Of a stretch of 27,864 bases of DNA, positions 1 through 10,929 are shown one piece after another. The stretch is from Priapulus caudatus (taxonomy: Eukaryota > Priapulida > Priapulimorpha > Priapulimorphida > Priapulidae): positions 225,438-253,301 of the forward strand of contig NW_014577121.1 of assembly GCF_000485595.1 (NCBI RefSeq). Reading direction: 5' to 3'. The position numbers and the translations under genes are program-made. The notes under the pieces are model-generated. The model saw nothing but the letters and a program-made list of their open reading frames with translations, made no database searches and was not told where the DNA came from. The number at the start of each line of letters is the position of its first letter. Within the stretch, counting starts at the first letter, position 1.

Positions 1-352
1 CTCCCGAGAGAAATCGTCTTTTGCAAAGATTATGAAGAGGAGTTATCCTAGAAGACATTTATATGATAACATTCCATCAGTAGACATCATTTTAGAAATA
101 AGAGGATGATCTTGCATGTAATCGTATTTTGCAAAGATTATGCATTTACAATGAAGAGGAGTTATCCTACCATAGATTTATATGATAACATTCCATCAGT
201 AGACATCATTTAATAAATAAGAAGATGATCTTGCATGTAATCGTATTTTGCAAAGATTATGCATTTACAATGAAGAGGAGTTATCCTACCATAGATTTAT
301 ATGATAACATTCCATCAGTAGACATCATTTAAGAAATAAGAGGATGATCTAG
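1..352. repeat. Local 119-bp tandem amplification inside the satellite
   Basis: Part of the first half-unit is repeated in tandem. The junction GATCTTGCATGTAATCGT recurs at about 110 and 229, a period of 119 bp, before the array returns to the normal unit at about 350. The normal unit continues from GCATGTAAGG into a different half, so these junctions are new ones created by unequal exchange or slippage. Confidence 0.85.
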
Positions 353-3300
353 CATGTAAGGTACCGCTCCGTATACCAGCCTATACCCAATCTGGCTACG
401 TTAGTGTGTTAGCGCATGCATAATATCTCACCAGAGGAGTGATATTTTGTCATCAATATGTATTTAACATAGTTAGGGAATATCTCAGCATAGATTTCCC
501 TAATAAACTTTTATCAGTAGACCTGTGTTTATAATTAGGAGAGCGCCCTAGCATATAGGGTATAAAACATATACTTTATGCCCTCGCGTCTTTCCCCTTG
601 CCTCCCCTGACCCTCGCTCAGTCTCCTTCTTCTTCTACCGCCCCAGCTATCTTCATTGCCGCCTTTCCTCAGTCTCCCATCCCCTCTCTTCTTCAGCAAG
701 CTATATTATGAAGTTTGCCTCAGGCGGCACTGCACGCCTAACACGGTGCGCGCGCATGCGCAATATTTCCCGAGAGCAATCGTGTTTTGCAAAGATTATG
801 CATTTAAAATGAAGAGGAGTTATCCTAGCAGAGATTTATATGATAAACATTCTATCGGTAGACATTAATTAAGAAATAGAAGAACGACATTGCATGTAAG
901 GTCACGGCTGCGTATACCAGCCAGTACACAATCTGGCTACGTTAGTGTGTTAGCGCATGCGCAATATATCACCAGATGAGTATTATTTTGCGATCAATAT
1001 GCATTTAAAATGGTTAGGAGGTATCTCAGCATAGATTTCCCTAAAAAACTTTTATCAGTAGACCTGTGTTTATAATTAGGTGAGCGCCCTAGCATGTAGG
1101 TTACAAAACACCTACTTTATGCGCTCGCGTCCTTCCTCTTGCCTCCCCTGTCCTTCAGTCAGCCTCCTTCTTTTTCTACCGCCCCAGCTATCTCTCCTGC
1201 CGCCTTTCCTCAGTCTCCAATCCCCTCTCCCCCTCAGCAAGCTATATTATGAAGTTTGCCTCAGACGGCACTGCATGCCTAACACGGTGCGCGCATGCGC
1301 AATATCTCCCGAGAGAAATCGTATATTGCAAAGATTATGCATTTAAAATAAAGAGGAGTTATCCTAGCATAGATTTATATGATAACATTCCATCATTAGA
1401 CATCATTTAAGATATCGGAGCAAGACGTTGCATGTTAGGTCCCCGCTGCATATACCAGCCAGTACACGATCTGGCCAAGTTAGTGTGTTAGCGCACGCGC
1501 AATATCTTACCAGAGGAGTTATATTTTGTTATGAATATACATTTAAAATGGTTAGGGGATATCTCAGCATAGATTTTCCTAATAAACTTTTATCAGTTGA
1601 CCTGTGTTTATAATTAGCTGAGCGCCCTAGCATGAAGAGTACAAAACACCTACTTTATGCCCTCGCGTCCTTCCCTTGCCTCCCCTGTCTCTCGCTCAGC
1701 CTCCTTCTTCTACCGCCCCCAGCTATCTTCCCTGCCGCATTTTCTCAGTCTCCCATCCCCTCGCCCCCTCAGCAAGCTATATTATGAAGGTTGACTTAGA
1801 CGGCACTGCACGCCTAACACGGTGCGCGCGCATGCGCAATATCTCCCGAGAGCAATCGTATTTTGCAAAGATTATACATTTAAAATGAAGAGGAGTTATC
1901 CTACCATAGATTTATATGATAACATTCTATCAGTAGACATCATTTAAGAAATAAGAGGATGATCTTGCATGTAAGGTACCGCTTTGTATACCAGCCAGTA
2001 CACAATGTGGCTACGTTAGTGTGTTAGCGCATGCGCAATATCTCACCAGATGAGTGATATTTTGTGATCAATATGCATTTAAAATGGTTAGGGGGTATCT
2101 CAGCATAGATTTCCCTAATAAACTGTTATCAGTAGACCTGTGTTCATAATTAGGTGAGCGCCCTAACATGTAGGTTACAAAACATCTACTTTATGCGCTT
2201 GCGTCCTTCCTCTTGCCTCCCCTGTCATTCGCTCAGCCTCCTTCTTCTTCTACCGTCCCCAGCTATCTCCCCTGCCGCGTTTCCTTAGTCTCCCATCCCC
2301 TCTTCCCTTCAGCAAGCTATATTATGAAGTTTGCCTCAGACGGCACTGCACGCCTAACACGGTGCGCGCGCATGCGCAATATCTCCCGAGAGCAATCGTA
2401 TTTTGCAAAGATTATGCATTTACAATGAAGAGGAGTTATTCTACTATAGATTTATATAATAACATTCTATCAGTAGACATCATTTGAGAAATAAGAGGAT
2501 GATCTTGCATGTAAGGTATCGCTTCGTATACCAGCCAGTACACAATCTGGTTACGTTAGTGTGTTAGCGCCTGCGCAATATCTCACCAGAGAAGGGATAT
2601 TTTGTCATCAATATGCATTTGAAATAGTTAGGGAGTATCTCAGCATAGATTTCCCTAATAAACTTTTATCAGTAGACCTGTGTTTATAATTAGGAGAGCG
2701 CCATAGCATGTAAGGTATAAAACATATACTTTATGCCCTCGCGTCTTTCCCCTTGCCTCCCCTGTCCCTCGCTCAGTCTCCTTTTTCTTCTACGGCCCCC
2801 AGCTATCTTCATTGCCGCCTTTCCTCAGTCTCTCATCTCCTCTCTTATTCAGCAAGCTATATTATGAAGTTTGGCTCAGGCGGCACTGCACGCCTAACAC
2901 GGTGCGCGCGCATGCGCAATATCTCCCGAGAGCAATCGTGTTTTGCAAAGATTATACATTTAAAATGAAGAGGAGTTATCCTAGCATAGGTTTATATGAT
3001 AACATTCCATCAGTAGACATCATTTAAGAAATAAGAGAAAGACCTTGCATGTAAGGTCCCCGCTGCGTATACCAGCCAGTACACAATCTAGCTGAGTTAG
3101 TCTGTTAGCGCATGCGCAATATCTCACCAGAACAGTTATATTTTGTGATGAATATGCATTTAAAATGGTTAGGTGGTAGCTCCATATAGATTTCCCTAAT
3201 TAGCTTTTATCAGTAGACCTGTGTTTATAATTAGGAGAGCGCCCTAGCATGTAGGGTACAAAACACCTACTTTATGCCATCGCGTCCTTCCCCTTGCCTC

Positions 3301-4270
3301 CGCTGTCCCTCGCTCAGCCTCCGTCTTCTTCTACCGCCCCCAGCTATCTTCCCTGCCGCCTTTGCTCAATCTCCCATCCTCTCTCCCCCTCAGCAAGCTA
3401 TATTATGAAGTTTGCCTCAGACAGCACTGCACGCCTAACACGGTGCGCGCGCATGCGCAATATCTCCCGTGAGAAATCGTATTTTGCAAAGATTATGCAT
3501 TTAAAATAAAGAGGAGTTATCCTAGCACAGGTTTATATGATAACATTCCATCAGTAGACATTATTGAAGAAATAAGAAGAAGACCTTGCATGTAAGGTCA
3601 CCGCTGCGTATAACAGCCAGTACACAATCTAGCTAAGTTAGTCTGTTAGCGCATGCGCAATATCTCACCATAAGAGTTATATTTTGTGATGAATATGCAT
3701 TTAAAATGGTTAGGGGGTAGCTCCACGTAGATTTCCCTAATAAGCTTTCATCAGTGGACCTGTGTTTATAATTAGGAGAGCGCTATAGCATGTAGGGTAT
3801 AAAACATATACTTTATGCCCTCGCGTCCTTCCCCTTGCCTCCCCTGTCGCTCGCTCAGCCTCCTTCTTCTTCTACCGTACCCAGCTATCTCCCCTGCCGC
3901 CTTTCTTCAGTCTCCCATCTCCTCTCCCCCTCAGCCAGCTATATTATGAAGTTTGCCTCAGACGGCACTGCACGCCTAAAACGGTGTGCGCTCATGCGCA
4001 ATATCTCCCAAGAGAAATCTTATGTTGTAAAGATTATGAATTTAAAATAAAGAGGAATTATCCTAGCATAAATTTCTATGATAACATTCCATCAGTAGAC
4101 ATCATTTAAAAAAATAGGAGGAAGACCTTGCATGTAAGTTCCCGGCTGCGTATACCAGCCAGTACACAATCTGCCTACGTTAGTGTGTTAGCGCATGCGC
4201 AATATCTCACCAGAGGAGTTATATTTTGTGATGAATATGCATTTAAAATGGTTAGGGGAAATCTCTGCAT
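1..4270. repeat. Satellite array, ~540-bp unit
   Basis: A head-to-tail tandem array runs from the left edge to about 4270. The anchor C(T/A)CGCGT or its variant occurs at 583, 1124, 1662, 2198, 2738, 3279 and 3820, giving periods of 541, 538, 536, 540, 541 and 541 bp. Each unit has a pyrimidine-rich block (about 130 bp) followed by two related halves that both begin near GCGCATGCGCAATATCTC and share ATGCATTTAAAATG and ATCAGTAGAC. The halves are about 200 bp apart, then about 340 bp to the next unit. Copies look roughly 85-95% alike by eye. The array is cut by the window edge on the left and ends abruptly near 4262-4270 on the right, inside a half-unit. Open frames of about 70 codons recur because the unit recurs; most lack an ATG start and I do not call them genes. 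Confidence 0.95.
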
Positions 4271-4339
4271 AGTTTTTTTAATTTATAATTCCAGTTTAAA
4301 GTTTTGACAAAGTGTAAAAAATAGAACTCAGAATTGTTT

Positions 4340-4675
4340 GTTTAAATCGTTATTATTGGTTCTTATTTGACATGTACCACTGTACTCGAATAATCAATTC
4401 ATTCATCGAATATTTCAATTATTTATAATTGTTATTTGTCTTTCATTCTTAACATTTCTTTCGAAATCTATCTTTCTTGCTTTGTCTTTCAGTTGTATCA
4501 TGAGTCCACATTCACCACCGGGAACATGTTATTGTCAAATTTTTGAAAGAGAAGCCTGGAGTCCGCATTAACGATGTTGGCATCGTCCGATTGGATAGCC
4601 GAAAATGTATAAACATGCAGTTTACAAGACTTCAATTTCCTGCGTAAATTATGTTACCAGCAGTTTATTTATGCA
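4340..4675 (+). repeat. Diverged direct repeat, copy 1
   Basis: This AT-rich stretch matches 6495-6810 in the same orientation with gaps. Shared blocks include TTTGACATGT (4366 and 6519), TTCGAAATCT, CGAGTCCACAT or its GAGTCCACAT variant, GCATTAACGATGTTG and a CCAGC-TTTATT end. The offset is about 2.14-2.15 kb. Identity is moderate, so the duplication is old. No coding frame is seen. Confidence 0.75.
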
Positions 4676-4679
4676 ATGA

Positions 4680-5190
4680 CAGAGTTCTAGCAACGTCAAC
4701 AGATTTTCACGAGCTGTGTGGAGCCAGAATCTTACGTTGCGGTTTACTAACACATATGGGGTTGTTGCTGGATGTGTATGTGGCAACAAGGGGTAAGCAA
4801 GCACGCCTTCACAAATGTGTGCGGCTCACAGGGTGTGAGGCTTGCCTTTGTATTCCTCGGGAGATTGATTGCTGCCACCAGCCTCGCTGGCCCGAAACCG
4901 GACAAGCCGAGGTGTGAAACGCCACGAGTCTGCGAGGTCCGACCGCGCCGCAAACGCTTGCGATAACAGTAGCAATATTAACTAGAAACGGACTCGGCGC
5001 ACTCGGGGAGTGCGAATCCTTCGCACACACGATCACTACACTTGTGATATCAGAACGCTATTCTACAACGCAGTGAAATAAATCTATATCAGAACACACT
5101 GACACGCACAACACGCCTGAAAATACCGCATCGAACCCCCGCCCGCGTTAACAATGGTACGGTCCTTCTGCTATCACCCAGCGTTGGAAA
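4680..5190. other. Intergenic, no gene seen
   Basis: This stretch has higher GC than its flanks, around 4850-5010. Overlapping short open frames on both strands (for example 4651-4917 plus and 4747-4953 minus) overlap one another and show no recognisable domain. I see no gene or structured RNA here. Confidence 0.6.
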
Positions 5191-5332
5191 TATACTCAAT
5201 GACCCTGTGACCTTGACATTGGGTCAAGGCCACTCAGAATCAATAGGAATCTACCGCCCCATAAGATGCACCTGTGGACCAAGTTTGAGGTTTCTACCTC
5301 TTATGGTTGTAAAGATATCGAGCGGACAGACA

Positions 5333-5333
<1 letters not shown>

Positions 5334-5410
<77 letters not shown>
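5334..5410. repeat. (CA)n microsatellite
   Basis: An uninterrupted AC dinucleotide run of about 77 bp sits inside the dispersed-repeat fragment. It produces spurious Thr-His open frames. Confidence 0.98.
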
Positions 5411-5414
<4 letters not shown>

Positions 5415-5430
5415 AACGAGCCAAAAACAA

Positions 5431-5460
5431 TATCCTCCGCTACACTTCGTGCGGAGGATA
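5431..5460. repeat. Perfect 10-bp hairpin
   Basis: TATCCTCCGC at 5431-5440 is the exact reverse complement of GCGGAGGATA at 5451-5460, with a 10-nt loop. The stem resembles the ACCTCCGCC/GGCGGAGGT ends found at 23744-23798 and 26217-26376, so it probably marks the end of the dispersed element. Confidence 0.85.
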
Positions 5461-5546
5461 ATTACTGATGTAACCGAAACGTTTATTTAGACTTTATTGC
5501 TTAGTTCTAAAACGGGAACTCTGCTACTTTCTGTCCGGCCGGTCCG

Positions 5547-5620
5547 ATTGGCCAAGGAGAGAGCTAGTGGTCTCTGTGGGCGTGGATTCGGGATGGCTAA
5601 CTAAGCAAGTGATATAAAAG
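5547..5620 (+). promoter_or_regulatory. Putative promoter: CCAAT box and TATA box
   Basis: An ATTGG (inverted CCAAT) at 5547-5551, overlapping GGCCAA, lies about 65 bp upstream of TATAAAAG at 5613-5620. A GGGCGTGG box lies between them (about 5578-5585). Transcription would start near 5645, about 40 bp upstream of the first ATG at 5685. The spacing is canonical for an RNA polymerase II core promoter. The assignment rests on motifs and on the coding-like sequence downstream. Confidence 0.6.
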
Positions 5621-5684
5621 CGAACGCACCGCGCCTGGCAGAGAGTTGGTATTTTAGTGTCTTTCGAAACAGACTTGTTCAGCT

Positions 5685-6434
5685 ATGCACGTAAGTTCTT
5701 CTTTTTGCTTTCGTCTCAGGGTTTAATTGATACCTTTTGTACTTAACGTTTCTTATGTTAATCTTAACTTTGAAGTTCTTCGCACTTTGTTGTAAGATCA
5801 CTTGTTCTATTGCACTGTAATTGTTGTTGTACTATCACGAGTAAGCTAATTCTTTATTAAATATGTTTCTTTGTGGCACTGTCTCCTCTCGACTTCTCTT
5901 GTGTATTTGTAAGTGTCATCATTTCTACGCACTTCACCGTAAACCGCACCACGCGTTGACATTAATATGCTTGTGTCTAACATCCGACGACATCCTAAGC
6001 CTATATCTTAGAAACCACCATCCATCCCTAATCACCAACATATGTCCGGTCAACCCACACCGAAAGAAACGGGGGCCGAGGAGAACACGTCCCTGCGTCG
6101 GCCAACGATCACCCCATGGTTGTCCAATTGGCACAACGGAATGTAGCCACTGGAGACCCGAGAGAGCGTCTTCTCTTTAAAGTGGATACCCGATGCGCTA
6201 CAGAGTACTGGCGATATCCTCTTGGAAATCTCGCTGCCGCCGCCGTGGAAGCAGCTCCGAGGAAGAGGTCGAGGCGTGTCGAACCGGATGTACCACGACA
6301 ACGTACTGCAAAGCCAAGTACTAGCGCACTGCCACGCGCAATACCGTGGAGGCGAGTTCCAGCTTCGGCGTGTTTCGTCAACACCACCGCCAGTCCATCC
6401 GCCACTTGGATTTGGAAGAGGAACCCGTCTTTAG
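5685..6434 (+). pseudogene. Unrecognised two-exon gene with one in-frame TAG
   Basis: I do not recognise this protein. Exon 1 would hold only ATG CAC (5685-5690) before a strong donor (GTAAGT at 5691). The acceptor CTTAG ending at 6011 lets exon 2 start at 6012 in the same frame, which runs through the ATG at 6042 (MSGQPTPKETGAEEN...). A TAG at 6144-6146 stops it after 46 codons, but the same frame then stays open for 95 more codons to a TAG at 6432. Codons on both sides of the internal stop look coding: many end in G or C, with abundant CTG, ATC, CAG and GAG. The downstream part contains RGRGRG (about 6261) and ends in GFGRGTRL, an RG-rich style seen in nucleic-acid-binding proteins. A TATA/CCAAT promoter precedes it and AATAAA follows the last stop by about 40 bp. 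It may be a recent pseudogene, a readthrough gene, or a sequencing error. Two other frames (for example 6116-6439) are also open, so the frame choice is an inference from codon quality. Confidence 0.45.
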
Positions 6435-6471
6435 CCTGACTCTTAACAATCGTAATTTAAAGAAATTATAC

Positions 6472-6477
6472 AATAAA
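6472..6477 (+). terminator. Polyadenylation signal AATAAA
   Basis: A canonical AATAAA lies about 40 bp after the final stop of the 5685-6434 gene. It also marks the start of the diverged repeat copy 2, so the repeat may be that gene's 3' flank. Confidence 0.45.
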
Positions 6478-6494
6478 TCGAATGCTGTTCGTCG

Positions 6495-6810
6495 AAATAA
6501 TATTATTATGTTTTGTGATTTGACATGTGCCATAATACTTCTCTTCTTTTTCGTTTCTGCAATCGAATTAATGCTAAATTTTCTTATCTTTCTAATTGTT
6601 AATTGTCTTAACATTTTTTTTCGAGATTAGGTTTTTTTCGAAATCTTTCCTTCTTGCTTAGCATTAAGCTGTTCACGAGTCCACATGCGCCACCGAGAAC
6701 ATTATCCTTGTCAAATTAAAAAAAAGCAGTCGGGAGCCTGCATTAACGATGTTGCCAACAAGAATTAAAACTCCTACATTAATTTATGCGACCAGCTATT
6801 TATTCACGCG
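6495..6810 (+). repeat. Diverged direct repeat, copy 2
   Basis: This is the partner of 4340-4675. It follows the polyadenylation signal of the compact gene, which suggests that copy 1 may be the 3' flank of a lost upstream copy of that gene. No coding frame is seen. Confidence 0.75.
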
Positions 6811-7800
6811 TTTATATTATTTATTGGACTTAATGGCATACGTACTTAATCAGTGAGGAGTGATTGGTTGATACGTTGCCGTTGTCGATCACGGCCGCTG
6901 CTGAATAACACGCTTAAATTTTGATCAATAGTATTAGGATTCGGGTCTCAGGACAAACAGTGATACAACCTCATAGATTAACGCTGAGCTGTTATCAACG
7001 ACGATGCTGCCGATGCTACTACTACGATTACTGCTGCTGTTATGAATTCTGGCATCGTGAATCTTTACTTATGACCTCCACATGTGTAGAATTCTACTGG
7101 TGTGACTGCTGTTATGATATCAACATCAAAACATCCTCAAGAGCATATTAAGAATTCTTAATACGCTCTTGATATCATTAATTCCTCGATCGCAAGTTAC
7201 GATGCACATGATCACGGGCCTGCTATTCACCCGGCGAGCTCAAATCTGGATCGAAAATGCAGTGGGTCGATAGGAGAACGAACTAGTAATAGGGTCAACG
7301 AGATTGTTATCGCTCCGCCGAGGCGATTCCCACATTATTTAATAACTGTAACATCACGAAAATGTACAATATCTTTACTTTACAATTTATATAACACCTA
7401 TACATTGTACAGATATGTTCATGGTTACTATATAACATGCATAAACATAGAAATACCTCTTCAGCATACGCATACGCACGCATTACATTCACTACAATTT
7501 TGTTAAGTTTACACGTGTATCATAGTTTACGTTAATACGTGTGCTTGCAATATACATTTACCATTATTTTTTTACAGGTTACAATATACAGTTAGTAACT
7601 GTCAATTGGTTAATAAAAAAAGTAATACAATACAACTACTGCTACACAGCTAGCGAAAGTAATAACAATATCTCCCTGCAAGTGTTACACAATCAAAGAC
7701 ATTTTATGAGAAGATGAATATTGGCGGAACGTTTAATTTTATTCGGTTCTCCAGCTGTATTTAATTCATGTATGTAAACCCTGTTATTACTGCCAAATTC
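6810..7800. other. Intergenic, no gene seen
   Basis: This is AT-rich sequence with short open frames only. The 6921-7151 frame is a low-complexity Tyr/Cys-rich translation of a CTG/CTA-rich stretch. The only structured item is the palindrome at 7137-7172. Confidence 0.6.
7137..7172. repeat. 36-bp near-perfect palindrome
   Basis: The two 18-bp arms meet at GAATTC with no loop and differ at a single pair (GCATA against GCGTA). It contains AAGAATTCTT at its centre. Confidence 0.9.
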
Positions 7801-8048
7801 GCACGCATGCACGCGCACACACACACACATACATACACACACACACACAAACACACGCACACACACACACGCCCCTCCCACACACACACACACACACGTG
7901 CGCGCGCACACACTTCAATGAATCAATTTCTTACAAACCACTAGGCGCACATTACACATATGATTATCTTATATATATTTGAGTTCGTATGTATGTATGT
8001 ATGTATGTATGTATGTATGTATGTATGTATGTATGTATGTATGCACGC

Positions 8049-8085
<37 letters not shown>

Positions 8086-8240
8086 TACACACACACACAC
8101 ACACACGCACGCACACACACGCCCCTCCCACACACACACACACACGTGCGCGCGCACACACTTCAATGAATCAATTTCTTACAAACCACTAGGCGCACAT
8201 TACACATATGATTATCTAATATATATTTGAGTTCGTATGT
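7800..8240. repeat. ~250-bp tandem duplication with (CA)n and (ATGT)n
   Basis: The segment from GCCCCTCCCACAC through TTCAATGAATCAATTTC, CCACTAGGCGCACATTAC and TTTGAGTTCGTATGTATG occurs twice, at 7871 and 8121, offset 248-250 bp. The unique parts are nearly identical (one T/A difference noted before ATATATATTTG). CA-rich and ATGT-rich microsatellites flank each copy, so slippage or unequal exchange between them is the likely origin. Confidence 0.9.
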
Positions 8241-8369
8241 ATGTATGTATGTATGTATGTAATGTATGTATGCTATGTATGTTATGTTAATGTAGTATGT
8301 AGTATGTATGTACTGTATGTATGTATGTATGCTATGTTGTACTGTATGTAGTCGTATGTAGTATGTATG

Positions 8370-8400
<31 letters not shown>

Positions 8401-8752
8401 TGGTATGTTATGTATGTATGTATCGTATGTATGTATGGTATGTATGTATTGTTATGATATGTATGCTATGTTCTATGCTATGTATGTATGTATGTCATGT
8501 ATGCTACTGTATGCTTGGTATGTATGTATGTTATGTATGTATGTATGTAAATGTATGTATGTATGTATGGTATGTATGTATGTATGTATCGTATGCTATG
8601 TAGTATGCTATGTACTGTATGTATGTACTGTATGTATGTATGTATCGTATGTATTGTAATGTATGTATGCTATGTATGTATGTATTATGTATGTAATGTA
8701 TGCTATGTACTGTATGTATGTATGTATGTATGTATGTATGTATGTATGTATG

Positions 8753-8792
<40 letters not shown>

Positions 8793-9095
8793 TGTTATGT
8801 ATGTATGCTTATGGTATGCTAATGATATGTATGTTATGTATGTATGGGCTATGCTTATGTATGTATGTAATGTATGTATGTATGTATGTTATGTATGTAT
8901 GCTATGCTATGTATGTTTGTATGTCATGTGATGTATGTATGTATGTATCGTATGTATGTATGTAGTATGTATCTAATGTATGTATGGTATGTAAATCGTA
9001 TGTATGTATGTCATGTATGCGTATGTATGCTAGCTTATGCTATGTACTGTATGTATGTTTATCGTATGTTATGCTATGTATGTATGTATGTATGG
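8236..9095. repeat. Degenerate (ATGT)n array, ~860 bp
   Basis: ATGT tetranucleotides dominate, broken every few units by single-base insertions, deletions or short variants such as ATGCTATG and ATCGTATG. All Met-Tyr-Val-Cys open frames in this region are artefacts of the repeat. Confidence 0.97.
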
Positions 9096-10280
9096 ATATT
9101 TCCTATAGGCGGCCAAAACCGCCCAGCGATCTGGATGCAATTTTCACAGGCCGCCATCTGTTAACGGCCGGGAGTGCTCCTAAAGATGGAAAAAAACCTG
9201 TCAAACCGTGAAAACTCATCCGAAAAAATCCGTGAAACCCGTTAATTCGTCAATCCCTTCACACAATTCAGACTCACTGCAACCAGTGCTGCCACAGACA
9301 GAAAAACCTATGACTAGATTCCTCGCCCTCACCCCCCATCGATCTGCATCAGCTGGCTTATATTGTGAAATCCGAAAACGCGAAATCAATACTAAAACAC
9401 CGAGCATAACGCCAGGACGGCAGATTGAGCAGGTACTATCACTCTGAGTTTCCAGAGTTTCAGTTCCAGATGCTATCGATCTCAGAATGCACTATTGTAC
9501 CAGTTCCCAAAGCTATGCATTTTGCTGGTTCAATTACAAAAATTTCTTAATTTCTAATGTGGCATCGGTTTGCCGCGCCGAAGCCATCACTAGACAAATA
9601 TCCAGTGGACAGACCCGCCACTCGCTGGCCTGTCTGCTAATCTATAACTATATATGGAATTCTGTTTCTATTTCGTCGGTACGAATGCTCACATGTTAGC
9701 TCGACGGCTGGGGAGATCAAGAGTTCGTATACGCCAGGAAATCTCTACCATACTTCCTCCACCAGAGGAAGTAACACGAAAAACATATGTTTATCAGAAG
9801 GCTTTGAAATGAAAAGATCCAACCCATGTCGTAACATGCTGTTCCATACCCTAATAATAACTTCTTGTCTATTTTACGAGAACCTATATTAGTTATTATG
9901 TCCAGGGTTGCTAATTTGGGTTGCTGCTGTCATATAAAATGGTCATACGTAACAGTTTTTTTTTTTCGCGCGGGGCACCAATCTTATGTATCTTATTAGA
10001 CTGTTTCTAAAAATATTGATATTGTGTGCAATGTATTGGGTGCGATTTTTACCCAAATGGTTCGCCTATTCGTGTCCCATTATTAGTAGTAACTGAATAG
10101 ATGGGACACGATTTACCCCAGCGCATGCGGGTACCCGCAGGCTAGTATAAATATAAAATAATATTAAACTTTATTATTAATTAATATTATTATTAATTAT
10201 TATAACTAATCAACTTATTATTAGTATTATTAAACTTTAATATAAAATTTAAAACAATATTATTTTCCTACATGTTCAAA
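9095..10280. other. Intergenic, no gene seen
   Basis: Open frames at 9208-9447 and 9487-9699 are short and unrecognised. A T-run occurs near 9957-9967. An inverted pair CGTGTCCCAT/ATGGGACACG (10071-10080 and 10101-10110) forms a 10-bp hairpin. 10145-10260 is an AT-only-like stretch of TAATATTA motifs. Confidence 0.55.
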
Positions 10281-10480
10281 CTAGAGAGTGCAGACTCTGT
10301 AGTAGGTTAATAGAAAAGTACGACCCCTATATGCCTGTCTTTCCTAATACTATGCATGGTGCCCTAGCTATAGCTACCCGACATCCTGGATTCACCTCAA
10401 AACCGAATAAAATTACGTATGCATTTCTTCACCGTTGAGCGGCGCTAGTATCGCGCATGACTAGCATCCAAGAGCTCTTA
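10280..10480 (+). repeat. Diverged duplicated segment, copy 1
   Basis: It matches 10930-11130 in the same orientation. Shared blocks include TTTC-TAATACTATG, ATAGCT-CCCGAC, AATAAAAT-A-GTA and TAG-TCGCGCATGA. The offset is about 650 bp. The alignment is gapped and clearly old. No coding frame is supported. Confidence 0.65.
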
Positions 10481-10734
10481 TTATCATTATCTCGACACCC
10501 GCTACACGAACCTCAAGGTTTCTTTAGCGGGAGCGAAGGGACGGCACCTGTAGGGCTAAGATCATATATTGCGCCGTGTGTATCTCATGTTAATAATTGT
10601 AACTGCTTAATTTGCTTGACTTTTCTGCAAAGTGGCGCTGATTATAGCGTCAGTTATATGCGCGCGTATATAATATCTGCGAAGTGCAAAACTATTTTCT
10701 AAAAATCACACGTTCAGGCAACAAACAAAAATAT

Positions 10735-10919
10735 GTTTGTTTCCGCTAACGGGCTGAAAAAAAGTGGACACGGTAGGCAGGCAAAACTTCTGTTATCAAT
10801 TTTTGTAAATTAAAAAAAAAGTTTTTTTAATTAAAATTTTTTGTTTTGTTTGCTGATCACAATAAAAAGTTTCGACACTGTGGTTTAAAATGGACTCGGT
10901 CGGGTTAGCGGAAACAAAC
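10735..10919. mobile_element. MITE-like element, 16-bp terminal inverted repeats
   Basis: GTTTGTTTCCGCTAAC at 10735-10750 is the exact reverse complement of GTTAGCGGAAACAAAC at 10904-10919, making a 185-bp element. Its middle is an A-run/T-run inner hairpin (AATTAAAAAAA...TTTTTTTAATT). No coding capacity is present, so it would be non-autonomous. No clear target-site duplication is seen. Confidence 0.7.
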
Positions 10920-10929
10920 GTCTTTTTTA

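Larger units (their letters stand above)
5195..5470 (+). mobile_element. Dispersed-repeat fragment with (CA)n and terminal hairpin
   Basis: The sequence has the order GTGACCTTGACATTGGGTC, then ACCAAGTTTGAGG, then ATCGAGCGGACAGACAGAC, then a (CA)n run and a hairpin. From memory, this series of motifs resembles the tails of dispersed elements common in marine animals; the family name is uncertain. No coding capacity is present, so this would be a non-autonomous or truncated copy. Confidence 0.5.

Noticed and set aside
1-360. CRISPR-like short repeats
   Set aside because: The sequences between repeats are also repeated, and the period is part of the satellite. The genome is eukaryotic.
1676-4050. 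Recurring ~70-codon open frames (MPPLSLAQPP...) in the satellite units
   Set aside because: Most start at non-ATG codons, they recur only because the unit does, and the frame differs in the units at 583 and 1124. No domain or selection signal is visible.
4651-5036. Overlapping open frames on both strands
   Set aside because: Mutually overlapping, no domain, splice or promoter support; explained by locally higher GC.
6116-6439. Alternative 107-codon ATG frame over the compact gene
   Set aside because: Codon use is poorer than in the frame that runs from 6012 to 6434, and it does not join the upstream exon in frame.
8321-9164. Met-Tyr-Val-Cys open frames of up to 126 codons
   Set aside because: Translation of the ATGT microsatellite in several overlapping frames.
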